Source: Cohnella baijiui (GTDB lineage: Bacteria > Bacillota > Bacilli > Paenibacillales > Paenibacillaceae). Taken from it: a stretch of DNA of 64,000 nucleotides. The stretch is taken from positions 1 to 64,000 of the forward strand of contig NZ_JAJFOW010000017.1 in the NCBI RefSeq assembly GCF_020731285.1, read 5' to 3'. The notes beneath the pieces are model-generated. The model saw only the letters and a program-made list of their open reading frames with translations. It was not told the DNA's origin and did no database searches. The position numbers and the translations under genes are program-made. This document shows, piece by piece, positions 17,303 through 26,255 of the stretch (the stretch's first letter is position 1; each line of letters opens with the position of its first letter).

Positions 17303-19165
17303 ATGACAACAAGAGAACGCGCCTGGAGATGGCTCTCCAAACCGTTCGTTTTTTTTACGATCGTGATGATCTTCAAAATGTATCTGGCGGGTTATGTGAT
17401 CTTTGAAGGATGGCGCGCCTGGCTCCCGCTGGCGACCGGATTGCCGTCGGTTTGGGTGGTCTTCTCCCTGATCGAGCTGCTGGCGCCGAGGCGCAAGCTA
17501 GGCATGTATTTGACGATGAATGCGGTCATGACTTCGGTCTATTTCGCGGTCATTATGTATTACAAATATTTCGGCGTCATCGTCACGTACCACGCGCTGA
17601 AGCAGGTGAACCAGGTCACGGAGGTCAAAGGCAGCGTATTTTCGCTCCTGCACCCTTATTTTCTGCTCATCTACACCGACTTCGTCGTCCTGCTTGTTCT
17701 GCTGATCGCCAGCCGCAAATTCCGCGCCTGGGGCCGCGCCCTCAAAGTCAGGAGCTCGCGCTCGCTCTTCACCGCGCTCGGCACGCTTTCGCTGGCGGCC
17801 TGCATCCTGACGATCTGGCCGTACCGGGACAGCATGAACGAGATTTTGCAGGCGGAGCGGATGGGTATTCTGAATTACGAGGCGTATGCCGCGTTTGCGT
17901 CGTCCAAGGACAATCCCGTCGATCCGAAGACCGTTACCCAAGACGCGATCGACCGCCTGAAAGGCGTCCGCGAGCCGGAGGCCACGCCGGTCGGCTGGGG
18001 CGTCGCCGCCGGAAAGAATGTCATCATCCTCCAGATGGAGGCGTTCCAGAACTTTCTGATCGGCATGAAGCTGGACGGGCAAGAGATCACGCCGAACATC
18101 AACAAGCTGGCGGCGGAGAGCCTCTACTTCGACCATTTCTACCAGCAAGTCGGCCAGGGCAACACGGCGGACGCGGAGTTCGTCGTGAACACTTCGTACT
18201 ACGTGCCGATGAACGGAGCGGCCTCCCAGGAGTACGGCAACAAGGAATTGCCGAGCATGCCGAAGGTGTTCGCGGCGAACGGATACCAGACCGCCACGTT
18301 CCACACGAACGACGTCGTCTTCTGGAACCGCAACGAGATGTACAAGTCGCTCGGCTGGGACACCTACTACGACAAAAAGTTTTTCGGCGACGAGGACACG
18401 GTCATGTTCGCCGCCTCGGACGAGGTGCTGTACGACAAGACGGCCGACAAGCTCGCGGAAATGCAGAATGCCGGCAGCCCCTTTTACGTCCAGGTCATCT
18501 CGATGTCGGGCCATCACCCGTTTAATCTGCCCGAGCGCAAGTATAAGATGGATTTGCCGGAACGATACGAGGATACGCTGGTGGGCAACTACATCCGCGC
18601 CCAGAATTACGCCGATTTCGCGCTCGGACAGTTTATCGAGAAGCTGAAGGCGAATGGCGTCTGGGACAACAGCGTTATCGTGCTATACGGCGACCACCAA
18701 GGCTTGCCGATCTACTCGCTGACGAGCCGCGAGAAGGACTTGATGCAGGAGATCTTCGGCCGCGAATACGGGCTGCCCGATATGCTTAACATTCCGCTGC
18801 TCGTCCACGTGCCGGGCAATGCGATGGAGCCGAAGGTCATGGACGGCGTGGGCGCGCAATCGGACGTGTTCCCGACCGTCGCCAACCTGGCGGGCATCTC
18901 GCTCGCCGATCATCTTCATTTTGGCCAAGATCTGCTCAATCAAACCGATAATTTGCTGCCGCAGCGCTATTATTTACCAACCGGCTCGTTCCAGAACGAT
19001 ACGCAGATGTTCGTTCCGGGCAAGGATTTTACCGATGGCACCTCGCGCGCGCTGCCGGGGTTCGCGGAGGATCCGAAGAGCGCGACTCGACAGCAGTTTG
19101 ACAATGCGCTGGAGCTGCTTAGCATGTCGGACAGCTACGTTCGCTCGCTGCCGGATCGGCCTTAA
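17303..19165 (+). CDS. LTA synthase family protein (sulfatase-type phosphotransferase)
   Basis: A membrane enzyme of 620 residues in the LtaS/YqgS family, which transfers glycerol phosphate from phosphatidylglycerol to a teichoic-acid chain or lipid acceptor on the outer membrane face. The N-terminal part has about five membrane helices (FVFFTIVMIFKMYLAGYVIF onward). The extracellular sulfatase domain carries the metal and nucleophile residues: E246 in LQMEAFQNF, T288 in GQGNTADAEF (the catalytic threonine) and D464-H465 in YGDHQG. All are conserved. The next gene is a PAP2 phosphatase, consistent with recycling of a lipid product. A primase or YqgS-type paralogue role is possible and cannot be settled from the sequence. 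Confidence 0.9.
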   Translation: MTTRERAWRWLSKPFVFFTIVMIFKMYLAGYVIFEGWRAWLPLATGLPSVWVVFSLIELLAPRRKLGMYLTMNAVMTSVYFAVIMYYKYFGVIVTYHALKQVNQVTEVKGSVFSLLHPYFLLIYTDFVVLLVLLIASRKFRAWGRALKVRSSRSLFTALGTLSLAACILTIWPYRDSMNEILQAERMGILNYEAYAAFASSKDNPVDPKTVTQDAIDRLKGVREPEATPVGWGVAAGKNVIILQMEAFQNFLIGMKLDGQEITPNINKLAAESLYFDHFYQQVGQGNTADAEFVVNTSYYVPMNGAASQEYGNKELPSMPKVFAANGYQTATFHTNDVVFWNRNEMYKSLGWDTYYDKKFFGDEDTVMFAASDEVLYDKTADKLAEMQNAGSPFYVQVISMSGHHPFNLPERKYKMDLPERYEDTLVGNYIRAQNYADFALGQFIEKLKANGVWDNSVIVLYGDHQGLPIYSLTSREKDLMQEIFGREYGLPDMLNIPLLVHVPGNAMEPKVMDGVGAQSDVFPTVANLAGISLADHLHFGQDLLNQTDNLLPQRYYLPTGSFQNDTQMFVPGKDFTDGTSRALPGFAEDPKSATRQQFDNALELLSMSDSYVRSLPDRP

Positions 19166-19216
19166 TCGAAACCGTCGATACGATCCAATGGAAAAGAGAG
19201 AAGGAGAGGGGTGGGG

Positions 19217-19885
19217 ATGTTGGAAGCCTGGAAAAACCGCGGCAAGAAAGCGGCGCCGCTGCTCGGCATGCTGATCTTCCCGGTATTGGGCGCGATCTAT
19301 GCGCTTACGAACAAGGTGGACGACAAAATTTACAACCTGATGACGCCGCTTGATCATGCGATTCCGTTCGTCAAATATTTTGCGCTGCCTTATGCCGTTT
19401 GGATCTTTTATATCTACGTGTGCGTCGTTTATTTTTATCGCAAGGATTTGCGGGTGTATTACCGGTCCCTGACGGTGTATACGCTGAGCGCGTTGACGTG
19501 CTATCTCGTCTATTCCGTATTTCAGACGACCGTTCCGAGACCGCTGCTGACCGGGAACGATCCGTTCACGCAGCTCGTATCTTATTTGTACCAACGGGAT
19601 CAGCCCTACAACTGCTTCCCGAGCATTCACTGTTTCTCGAGCTACATGGTATTCCGCCTGCTGGCCGCCAGCAAGTTCCGCACGCGGCTGAATCTCACGC
19701 TTGTCGGCTCCATGTCGTTCCTCATCATCCTGTCGACGCTGTTCGTCAAGCAGCACGCGATCATGGACGTCCTCGGCGCCGTGCTGCTCGTGGAAGTCGC
19801 GCTCGCCGTCGTCGTGCTTACGGAGCGCCTGTTCGTTCGTCAAGCGGTGGAGAGAGAACGGAGCAGGGGCACGTACGGGGCCTGA
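19217..19885 (+). CDS. PAP2 family membrane phosphatase
   Basis: A type-2 phosphatidic acid phosphatase, about 222 residues, with about six membrane helices. The PAP2 motifs are recognisable: a first motif near the TVPRP segment, the second PSIHCF with the catalytic His, and the third STLFVKQHAIMDVLGA with the essential His and Asp. The ATG at 19217 is 10 nt behind AAGGAG, while a GTG at 19211 is only 4 nt away, so the ATG is preferred. It is 51 nt downstream of the LTA-synthase-like gene and likely in the same transcript. It could dephosphorylate a lipid phosphate released during polymer synthesis. Confidence 0.8.
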   Translation: MLEAWKNRGKKAAPLLGMLIFPVLGAIYALTNKVDDKIYNLMTPLDHAIPFVKYFALPYAVWIFYIYVCVVYFYRKDLRVYYRSLTVYTLSALTCYLVYSVFQTTVPRPLLTGNDPFTQLVSYLYQRDQPYNCFPSIHCFSSYMVFRLLAASKFRTRLNLTLVGSMSFLIILSTLFVKQHAIMDVLGAVLLVEVALAVVVLTERLFVRQAVERERSRGTYGA

Positions 19886-19916
19886 TCCGTGCAGGAACAA
19901 CGGCAGGAACAACAAG

Positions 19917-19966
19917 AAAAGGCTGTCCGCGCATAGGGTGTGAACCTAATGCGGGACGGCCTTTTT
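19917..19966. terminator. Terminator shared by PAP2 and TetR genes
   Basis: Stem AAAAGGC-GTCCGCGCAT paired with ATGCGGGAC-GGCCTTTTT around an AGG/ACCT inner stem, 31 nt past the PAP2 stop. Runs of T and A at the two ends allow it to act on both the plus transcript and the convergent TetR transcript. Confidence 0.75.
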
Positions 19967-19986
19967 GTTTTCCGGCAAGCGGGGGT

Positions 19987-20595
19987 TCAGGTGGCAAGCA
20001 GCTTGCAGTAGTTCGCCTTGATCTGCTCCTTGGTGTAGCCGCGCCCTTCGCGCAGGTGGACGTAGCCGGAAGGATGCAGCGCGCACAGGACGGCATGCGC
20101 CTCGATGTTCGTATCGGCGATAGGTGACGGCGTCTCGCCCGCCCCCGCCGATTTCTCGGCCTCCGCTTCGCGGAACAAGGCGGATAGACGCTCCTGGATG
20201 AAGGCGTAGCCCGCGGAGCGGAAAAAGGCCGATTCGTCTTCGCAGGCATGGAGGGAATGAACCGGCAGAAGCCACTCGTATTTATCGTCGATAAAGTCGA
20301 TGAGCAGCTCGATAACGCCTCCGATGCGCTGCCGTGCGGGCAGATGCTTGTTGTCCCGGAGATAATCTTCCAGCCGGTCCATGTATTCGCGTCCCAGGCT
20401 CTCCATCAATTCGGCGCAAAGCTCGCCTTTGTGCGCGTAACAGCGATATAGCGTGCCTTGGCCGACGCCCGCGGTTTTGGCGATCTGATGCATGCTGACG
20501 GCTTGGACGCCGTGCTGGGCAAACAGCGCTTGGGCGGTTTGCAGGATGAGCCGGCGGTTTTGCGCCGCGTCGCTGCGTTCTCGTCGGACAGCCAT
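19987..20595 (-). CDS. TetR/AcrR family repressor
   Basis: A 202-residue dimeric repressor. The N-terminal helix-turn-helix is standard (RRLILQTAQALFAQHGVQAV, then SMHQIAKTAGVGQGTLYRCYAHKGEL), and the C-terminal domain is a variable ligand pocket. The start ATG at 20595 follows GGGAGGG; the open frame before it is outside the coding pattern. It is divergent from the DHA2 pump at 20827, and the intergenic space holds two matching operators (see 20640-20693), so autoregulation and repression of the pump are inferred. The inducer is unknown. Confidence 0.85.
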   Translation of the reverse strand: MAVRRERSDAAQNRRLILQTAQALFAQHGVQAVSMHQIAKTAGVGQGTLYRCYAHKGELCAELMESLGREYMDRLEDYLRDNKHLPARQRIGGVIELLIDFIDDKYEWLLPVHSLHACEDESAFFRSAGYAFIQERLSALFREAEAEKSAGAGETPSPIADTNIEAHAVLCALHPSGYVHLREGRGYTKEQIKANYCKLLAT

Positions 20596-20639
20596 GCGAT
20601 TCCCTCCCGATTTTCTTTGAAATGAGAGCTTGGTTCGTA

Positions 20640-20693
20640 TTGACAACCGGACATCTGTCCGGTAACATCGAAAATATCCGGACAATTGTCCGG
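20640..20693. promoter_or_regulatory. Two TetR-type operators in a divergent promoter
   Basis: ACCGGACATCTGTCCGGT (20646-20663) and CCGGACAATTGTCCGG (20678-20693) share half-site CCGGACA. Their centres are 31 bp apart, about three helical turns. The first lies directly in the 17-nt spacer between TTGACA (20640-20645) and TAACAT (20663-20668), the promoter of the pump gene. The second lies in the likely promoter of the repressor gene on the other strand. This is a classical repressor-controlled divergent module. Confidence 0.8.
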
Positions 20694-20826
20694 TTAAACA
20701 AAGGCCAACTTGCGCAAAAGCCCATACAACCATTGTAACGCCGGCTATCGGAGCGGTCAACGGCATGGGGAAAGAGGCGGAGCGGAAGAAAAGGATCGGC
20801 CTTTCAAGGGAGAGTGGAGAGTAACC

Positions 20827-22317
20827 ATGTCAGCCAAGGCAACAGCCGCGGGACCCGCAACGTCGATCAAAGGCGTCATTGCGCCGCTGATCGCGATCAT
20901 CGTCGGGATCTTCATGGTCATCCTGGACGGCACGGCGGTTAACGTCGCGCTGCCGCAATTGATGGTGGAATTCAATCAGACCAGCTTGTCGCTCGTGCAA
21001 TGGACGGTGACGGGCTACGCGCTGGCCCAGGCGGCGATCATTCCGCTTGCGGGATGGCTGTCCGACCGCTTCGGCGCGAAGCGCGTCTTTTTGATCGCGA
21101 TCGGCTTGTTCACGATCGGATCGCTCCTGTGCGCGCTCTCGACTTCGGTCGAGATGCTGATCGTCTTTCGTATTTTGCAAGGTTTGGGCGGCGGCGTCGT
21201 CAGCCCGATCGCCATGGCGTTTATTTATCGTCTGTCGCCTCCCGGCAAGGTCGGCCAGGTGATGGGCATGATGGGCATTCCAATCCTGCTGGCTCCGGCG
21301 CTCGGTCCGGTGTTGGCCGGCTACCTCGTCGACTACGCCAGCTGGGAGTGGATCTTCCTGCTGAACCTGCCGATCGGCATTATCGGCATCGCGCTCGGCA
21401 TTCGCACGCTGCCGAACATCAGCCGGCAGTCGGTGGCCGCGCTGGATCTGCTCGGCATCGTCCTCGCGCCGATCGCGTTCGCCGCGCTCGTCTACGGCGT
21501 CTCCGAAGGCGGCACGTTCAAGAACGGCGAATCCAATTGGACCGCGCCGACGACGTTGGCCGGCATTATCGTCGGCGCGCTGGCGCTCATTCTGTTCGTC
21601 GTCGTCGAGCTGAGACGCAAGGACCCGCTTCTGGAGCTGCGCGTCTTCCGCTCGAGCACGTTCAGCCGCGGCATCGTCGTGCAGTGGATTTCGCAGATCG
21701 CCCTGTTCGGCACGATGTTCCTCGTTCCGCTGTTCCTGCAGCAGGCGCACGGCTACTCGGCGTTCAAGACGGGCCTCATCATGATCCCGCAAGCGCTGGC
21801 GTCGGCCGTCTTCATGCCGATCGGCGGCAGACTGTCCGACCGCTTCGGCGCGCGTCCGCTCGTCCTGGCCGGGATGGTCATCACGACGGTGGCGGCGTAT
21901 CTGCTGTCCACGATCTCCGGCGACGCGAGCGTGAGCACGTTCCTCCTGCCGCTGGCGCTGCTGGGGGCCGGCATGGGGCTGTTCATGATGCCGCTGAATA
22001 CGTACCTGATCCAATCGGCGCCGCAAAATCTCGTCGGCCGGGTCACCTCGCTGACGAACGCGGCGCAGCAGGTCATGATGTCGTTCGCGGTCGCGGGCCT
22101 AACCACGCTGTCCACGACGCGGATGCAGGATCTGCTCGTTCAACAGCAAAAGCAGGCGCCGGATCTCGGCATCTTCTCCGACGCGTTCGGCTACACGTTC
22201 CTCATCCTCACCGGCGTGTCGGTGCTGGGCCTGGTGCTCGGGTTCCTGCTCTCCAAGCCCAAGAATCCGCTGCCCGAAGGCGAAAACGCGGCCGAGATGC
22301 ATATGATGGTCGGCTGA
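20827..22317 (+). CDS. DHA2 family MFS drug:H+ antiporter (EmrB/QacA)
   Basis: A multidrug efflux transporter of 496 residues with about 14 membrane helices, expected to export hydrophobic cations or biocides using the proton gradient. Family signatures are LDGTAVNVALPQLM in TM1 (motif D1), GWLSDRFGAKRVFLIAIG (motif A) and GPVLAGYLVDYASWEWIF (motif C of antiporters). The ATG at 20827 is preceded by a GGAGAG site. Its promoter contains a TetR operator, so it is under the divergent repressor. It ends before a strong terminator. Confidence 0.9.
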   Translation: MSAKATAAGPATSIKGVIAPLIAIIVGIFMVILDGTAVNVALPQLMVEFNQTSLSLVQWTVTGYALAQAAIIPLAGWLSDRFGAKRVFLIAIGLFTIGSLLCALSTSVEMLIVFRILQGLGGGVVSPIAMAFIYRLSPPGKVGQVMGMMGIPILLAPALGPVLAGYLVDYASWEWIFLLNLPIGIIGIALGIRTLPNISRQSVAALDLLGIVLAPIAFAALVYGVSEGGTFKNGESNWTAPTTLAGIIVGALALILFVVVELRRKDPLLELRVFRSSTFSRGIVVQWISQIALFGTMFLVPLFLQQAHGYSAFKTGLIMIPQALASAVFMPIGGRLSDRFGARPLVLAGMVITTVAAYLLSTISGDASVSTFLLPLALLGAGMGLFMMPLNTYLIQSAPQNLVGRVTSLTNAAQQVMMSFAVAGLTTLSTTRMQDLLVQQQKQAPDLGIFSDAFGYTFLILTGVSVLGLVLGFLLSKPKNPLPEGENAAEMHMMVG

Positions 22318-22357
22318 CGGCCGCCTTGCCAACCGGCGCATAACCCGGAAATTGGAC

Positions 22358-22394
22358 GACCCCCACAGGGATACCCTGCGGGGGTCTTTGTTTT
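22358..22394 (+). terminator. Terminator of the DHA2 pump gene
   Basis: GACCCCC-CAGGG, ATA loop, CCCTG-GGGGGTC, followed by TTTGTTTT: a strong rho-independent terminator 40 nt past the stop codon. Confidence 0.85.
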
Positions 22395-22670
22395 CGGAAG
22401 TCGGTATGTTGTTGCCGAACTTGCTTTCATAAGCGCAACCGCGCAATCTTTCCTAGATCACTTGCACGAAAGCAACGAAAGCCCTGCCTCTCAGTCGTTC
22501 TTGCGGCTCCTGTGGCCGCGCCAGTCTCGAATTCGTGTTTCCTTCCAGCAGCCAGGTAAAAAGGAAATGAATGGGGAATGGGAGCATATTCATCCCGTTG
22601 AGAGGAAAAATCAGAGGGTCGCACTTACTACAAATTTTAATGATACACGAATGTTTGCGAACTGTCAATC

Positions 22671-22712
22671 CTAAAGAAAAGCCGCTAAAGAAAAGCCGCT
22701 AAAGAAAAGCCG
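22671..22712. repeat. Three exact tandem copies of a 14-bp unit
   Basis: CTAAAGAAAAGCCG occurs three times in direct succession (22671-22684, 22685-22698, 22699-22712). It lies just outside the terminator of the minus-strand pump gene. Slipped-strand variation in copy number would be expected here. Confidence 0.85.
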
Positions 22713-22716
22713 CTCA

Positions 22717-22733
22717 GGGAGCTTCATGCTCCC
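22717..22733 (-). terminator. Terminator of the YfmO-like gene
   Basis: GGGAGC (22717-22722) and GCTCCC (22728-22733) with a 5-nt loop. On the minus strand the stem is followed within 6 nt by a GCGGCTTTTCTTT stretch drawn from the 14-bp repeats, giving a plausible terminator for the gene ending at 22771. Confidence 0.6.
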
Positions 22734-22770
22734 TTGAACGGCATTTGGTCGGAATATCTTGCAGATCGGG

Positions 22771-23973
22771 TCAATGCCCGCCGCCCGCATCCACGTTCCG
22801 CAGCGCCCGGCGTCCCAGCCAGGTGACGGCGATGCCTAGGAACACGATGAGGGCGCCGAAGTAGAAGGGCAGCTGAACGTTGCCCGTCCACTCGTGGAGC
22901 TTGTTCGCGAGCCACGGGCCGATGGCGCCGCCGACGAAGCGAACGAAGTTGTACGAAGCCGAGGCGACGGAGCGTTCGACGGGCGCGGCGCCCATGACGA
23001 CGGTCGTGAGAAGCGTGTTGATGACGCCGAGGAACAGGCCGGCGACGATGACCAGGATGACGAGCGCCGTCTTGGATGCATGCCAGACGCCCATCGCTGC
23101 GAGGTCCAGCGCGAAAAGCAGCAGCATGAGGCGCAGGGCGGGGACGGCACCCATCGCCCTCGCGAGCTTCGGCGCGCCGGCGACGGAGGTGATGGCGAGC
23201 GCGACGCCCCAGCCGAAGAAGACGTAGCCGAGCTGGTGGATGCCGAGCTCCATGACGAGCGGCGTGTAGGCGAGCAGGGTGAAGAAGCCGAAATTATAGA
23301 ACAGGGCGACGATCCCGAGCGTCAGCAGCCCCGGATACCGGAGCGCCTTGAACGGGTCGGCGATGGAGATGCGGACTTTGGGCTTCGGGATCTTGGGCAG
23401 CAGGACGAGAATGGCAACGAACGCGAAGGCCATCAGCACGCTGACGCCGAAGAACGGCCCGCGCCAGGAGATGGAGCCGAGCTCGCCGCCGAGCAGCGGT
23501 CCGACCGAGATGCCGAGACCGAGCGCCGCCTCGTAGAGGATGATGGCTTTGGCGGTGCCGCCGGTGGACAGGCCGACGATGGCCGTCAGCGCGGTGGCGA
23601 TGAACAGGGCGTTGCCGAGCCCCCAGCCGCCGCGGAAGCCGACGATCTGCCAAACGGTGTCCGACATCCCGGCAAACGCGGAGAACGCGATGTTGAAGGC
23701 AATGCCGACGATCATCGTCCACTTCGGGCCGATGCGGCTGCTGATAAAGCCGGTGATGAGCATCATGAGGCCGGTGACGAGCGTGTAGCTGGAGAAGAGC
23801 AGGGATACCTGGCTTCCCGTAGCGTTCAGCTGCTTGCTGATCGCCGGCAGGATCGGATCGACGAGCCCCATGCCCATGAATGAGATGACGCAGGCGAAGG
23901 CGACCGCCCAGACCGCTTTGGGCTGGTTGAACAAGCCGCCTTCGCCGGGTAAACGTTCGGATGTTGATTTCAT
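22771..23973 (-). CDS. yfmO: MFS transporter, YfmO-like
   Basis: A 400-residue MFS efflux protein with about 12 membrane helices. The N-terminal VWAVAFACVISFMGMGLVDP motif and the ILPAISKQLNATGSQVSLLF region, then ITGFISSRIGPKW (motif A), match the YfmO subfamily of DHA1-like transporters. In B. subtilis yfmO is paired with the MerR gene yfmP; the same pair occurs here, 73 nt apart in the same direction, which supports the assignment. Exported substrates are not firmly known (copper and drug roles have been suggested for relatives). Confidence 0.8.
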   Translation of the reverse strand: MKSTSERLPGEGGLFNQPKAVWAVAFACVISFMGMGLVDPILPAISKQLNATGSQVSLLFSSYTLVTGLMMLITGFISSRIGPKWTMIVGIAFNIAFSAFAGMSDTVWQIVGFRGGWGLGNALFIATALTAIVGLSTGGTAKAIILYEAALGLGISVGPLLGGELGSISWRGPFFGVSVLMAFAFVAILVLLPKIPKPKVRISIADPFKALRYPGLLTLGIVALFYNFGFFTLLAYTPLVMELGIHQLGYVFFGWGVALAITSVAGAPKLARAMGAVPALRLMLLLFALDLAAMGVWHASKTALVILVIVAGLFLGVINTLLTTVVMGAAPVERSVASASYNFVRFVGGAIGPWLANKLHEWTGNVQLPFYFGALIVFLGIAVTWLGRRALRNVDAGGGH

Positions 23974-24046
23974 GTGATCGTTAAGCCTCCCGTAGATCTT
24001 AAAGGATAGAAATGGTAAACGATGCGAATCAAATGCGTTCGGACGC

Positions 24047-24478
24047 TCAGGCGTCCTCCAATTGGACCAGGCGCTTGCGAATCCGTTCCCGGATGCCGCG
24101 CAGCTCCGCCTGCAGTTCCCGGATGCCCTCCATCTTGCGCTCGGTCAGCGCCAGGTGCTCGGCGATCAGGCGATCCACCTCGGTCAGCTTCGTCCGAACC
24201 TCGGCTTCGGCGCCGGGAGGGGGAGGAGACTTGCGGTAGGCTTCGAGCTCGTCGCGCATGGCGAGGTGCTGCTGCAGCTCTTGCAGCGAGAAGCCGAGCA
24301 CCTCTCGGGCGTTCAGCATTTTGTTCAGCCGGTCGATATGCGCTTGGGTGTACAAACGGATGCCGCCTTCGCTCCGTTCGGGAGGCGGGATGAGCCCGAT
24401 CTCTTCGTAATAGCGGACCGTCCGCTTCGTCAATCCGCATGCCCGGGCGACTTCTTCGATTTTCATCAGACGTTCCAA
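24047..24478 (-). CDS. yfmP: MerR family regulator, YfmP-like
   Basis: A MerR-type regulator of about 143 residues. The winged helix reads IEEVARACGLTKRTVRYYEE, then IGLIPPPERSEGGIRLYTQA, and is followed by a long dimerisation coiled coil (TKLTEVDRLIAEHLALTERK and beyond). There is no metal-binding Cys set, as expected for the drug-type group. The start is placed at TTG 24478: a GGGGGTGAT site lies 7 nt upstream and the first ATG at 24514 would fall inside the promoter -10 (24513-24518). ATG 24466 is an alternative. Its partner yfmO follows downstream. Confidence 0.8.
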   Translation of the reverse strand: MERLMKIEEVARACGLTKRTVRYYEEIGLIPPPERSEGGIRLYTQAHIDRLNKMLNAREVLGFSLQELQQHLAMRDELEAYRKSPPPPGAEAEVRTKLTEVDRLIAEHLALTERKMEGIRELQAELRGIRERIRKRLVQLEDA

Positions 24479-24512
24479 TCGATCACCCCCGTTGTTTTTC
24501 TGCACACGGGCC

Positions 24513-24542
24513 ATTATATTCCTAACCTAACCTTTACGTCAA
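24513..24542 (-). promoter_or_regulatory. Promoter of the yfmP-yfmO operon
   Basis: On the minus strand TTGACG (24542-24537), an 18-nt spacer and a perfect TATAAT (24518-24513). The long spacer suits MerR control. CTTAACG and CGTAAAG next to the -35 form a one-mismatch inverted repeat that could be the regulator site. Confidence 0.7.
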
Positions 24543-24672
24543 CGTTAAGTTTAGGAAGGAACGACATGGAAGAAGGGGCGCGATTCGGGGAAACGGCGGG
24601 GGATTGACGCTCCCGTCCGCAGACGGTAAGATAGCTTGTGAACGCGTGTTTATAAAGCGAGGATGAAGACCC

Positions 24673-25731
24673 GTGAAAAAGCCGGAGATCAACTCCGTAG
24701 AAATCGCCCGCCTGGCCGGCGTGTCCCGCAGCACGGTCAGCCGCGTCATCAACAACTATGCCAACGTGCCTCCGGACACCCGCGCCAAGGTGATGAAGGT
24801 GATCGATCAGTACAACTACGTGCCGAACCTGTCCGCGCAGGTGCTGGCCGGGAAGCGGACGCGTACGATCGGCTTGTTCATGATCGAAACCGGTCCCGTG
24901 TCCCGCGACATGCTGTCGAACATGCTGCTCGCCAGCATCATCGAGAACGCGTCGGCCTACGGCTACTATGTGCTGACCTACATCCTGCGGGGGACCGAGG
25001 ATGCCGAAGCGGTCCGCAGCGTGAAGGATATTTTTTATCAGCGGCGCATCGACGGCGGCATCTTCATCGGGGCCGCCAACCGGGAGCCGTTCATCGAGCA
25101 CCTTATCGCGGAAGGCTTTACCGTCGGCATCGTCGATCAGGAGCTGCCCCGCGACGTGGAGCCCAACCGGATCGTCGTGAACTTTGACAACGACCGGGGC
25201 ATGATGATGGCCGTCGGCCACCTTTACGAGCTGAACCATCGGGACATCGGCATCGTGAACGGGGACATGAAGCGGTTCTCGGGCCCGAACAAGTACGAGG
25301 GCTTCGAGGCCGCCATGCGCCACTACGGCCTGCCGATCCGGGAGCGATGGGTGCTGCCGGGCGGGTTCTCGGAGGAGAGCGGATACGAGGCGCTGCGCGC
25401 ATGCCTGCAGTCGGGAAAACCGCTGCCGACGGCGATGATCATGGCGAACGACAGCGTCGCCTTCGGGGCAATCCGGGCGCTGCAGGAGGCCGGCCTCTCC
25501 GTGCCGGACGACCTGTCGGTCATCGGCTTCGACGACCATGCGCTCAGCGCCCGATTCACGCCGGCGCTCACGACGGTGAAGGTGGACTTCGCGGAGATGA
25601 TGCGGCAGCTCACCGCATTCGTCGTCCGCCGCATCGAGAACGAAGGAGAGAGCGAGCCCGTCCGCTATTGGGTCCACTCCCATCTGATCGAGCGGGACTC
25701 GTGCAAGCGCCTGCCGGACAGCGTCGGCTAA
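24673..25731 (+). CDS. LacI family transcriptional regulator
   Basis: A 352-residue LacI/GalR-type repressor. The helix-turn-helix is intact (NSVEIARLAGVSRSTVSRVI, NNYANVPPDTRAKVMKVIDQ, with the YNYVPNLSAQVLAGKRT hinge). The periplasmic-binding-like sensor follows, ending in SVIGFDDHALSARFTP-type motifs. The start is a GTG at 24673 about 10 nt behind GAGG. It is likely to sense a sugar or sugar derivative, but no transporter or hydrolase lies next to it: the following genes are a VOC protein and an SDR. The target is unknown. Confidence 0.85.
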   Translation: MKKPEINSVEIARLAGVSRSTVSRVINNYANVPPDTRAKVMKVIDQYNYVPNLSAQVLAGKRTRTIGLFMIETGPVSRDMLSNMLLASIIENASAYGYYVLTYILRGTEDAEAVRSVKDIFYQRRIDGGIFIGAANREPFIEHLIAEGFTVGIVDQELPRDVEPNRIVVNFDNDRGMMMAVGHLYELNHRDIGIVNGDMKRFSGPNKYEGFEAAMRHYGLPIRERWVLPGGFSEESGYEALRACLQSGKPLPTAMIMANDSVAFGAIRALQEAGLSVPDDLSVIGFDDHALSARFTPALTTVKVDFAEMMRQLTAFVVRRIENEGESEPVRYWVHSHLIERDSCKRLPDSVG

Positions 25732-25771
25732 CGATTTTACTCTCAATTGACCCTAAAGGAGCCCGAGTTCC

Positions 25772-26227
25772 ATGGAGAAAAACGTGCTGGGCAACAACGT
25801 CATTACGCAAATCGGTCTGCTGGTGCGCGACATCGAGAAAACGTCGCAGGCATACGCCGATTTCTTCGGCGTCGACAAGCCGCAGTGGTTCTGGACGGGC
25901 GCCGCGGACGTCGCGCGGACCGAGTACCGCGGCGCGCCTTCGGAAGCGCGGGCGAAGCTGGCTTTCTTCGATATGGGTTCCCTGCAGTTGGAGCTCATCG
26001 AGCCCGACGACCAGCCGAGCACCTGGCGCGAGTCGCTCGACCGCGACGGGGAGGGCTTCCACCATATCGCGTTCGTCATCGACGGGATGCAGGAAAAGGT
26101 GGCGGCGCTTGGCCGTCAAGGCATGCCGCTGCAGCAAAAGGGCGAGTACACCGGCGGAAGATATGCCTACGTTGATACGATGAAGGAATTGAAGGTGCTG
26201 ATCGAGCTGCTGGAGAACGACCGCTGA
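25772..26227 (+). CDS. VOC family protein (glyoxalase/epimerase-like)
   Basis: A 151-residue vicinal-oxygen-chelate protein. One VOC domain covers ITQIGLLVRDIEKTSQAYAD, the LAFFDMGSLQLELIEPDDQPS region with metal-ligand-like E residues, and EGFHHIAFVIDGMQEKVAAL with the typical HHI motif. This arrangement (H...E...HH...E) resembles methylmalonyl-CoA epimerase or a related enolising dioxygenase-like fold; the exact reaction cannot be inferred. It is preceded by a good AAAGGAG site and follows the LacI gene by 40 nt. Confidence 0.75.
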   Translation: MEKNVLGNNVITQIGLLVRDIEKTSQAYADFFGVDKPQWFWTGAADVARTEYRGAPSEARAKLAFFDMGSLQLELIEPDDQPSTWRESLDRDGEGFHHIAFVIDGMQEKVAALGRQGMPLQQKGEYTGGRYAYVDTMKELKVLIELLENDR

Positions 26228-26255
26228 TCGAAGATACGCGGGGAGGAGATTTTCG

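Noticed and set aside
22671..22712. Possible CRISPR array
   Set aside because: The 14-bp units are contiguous without spacers, so this is a tandem repeat.
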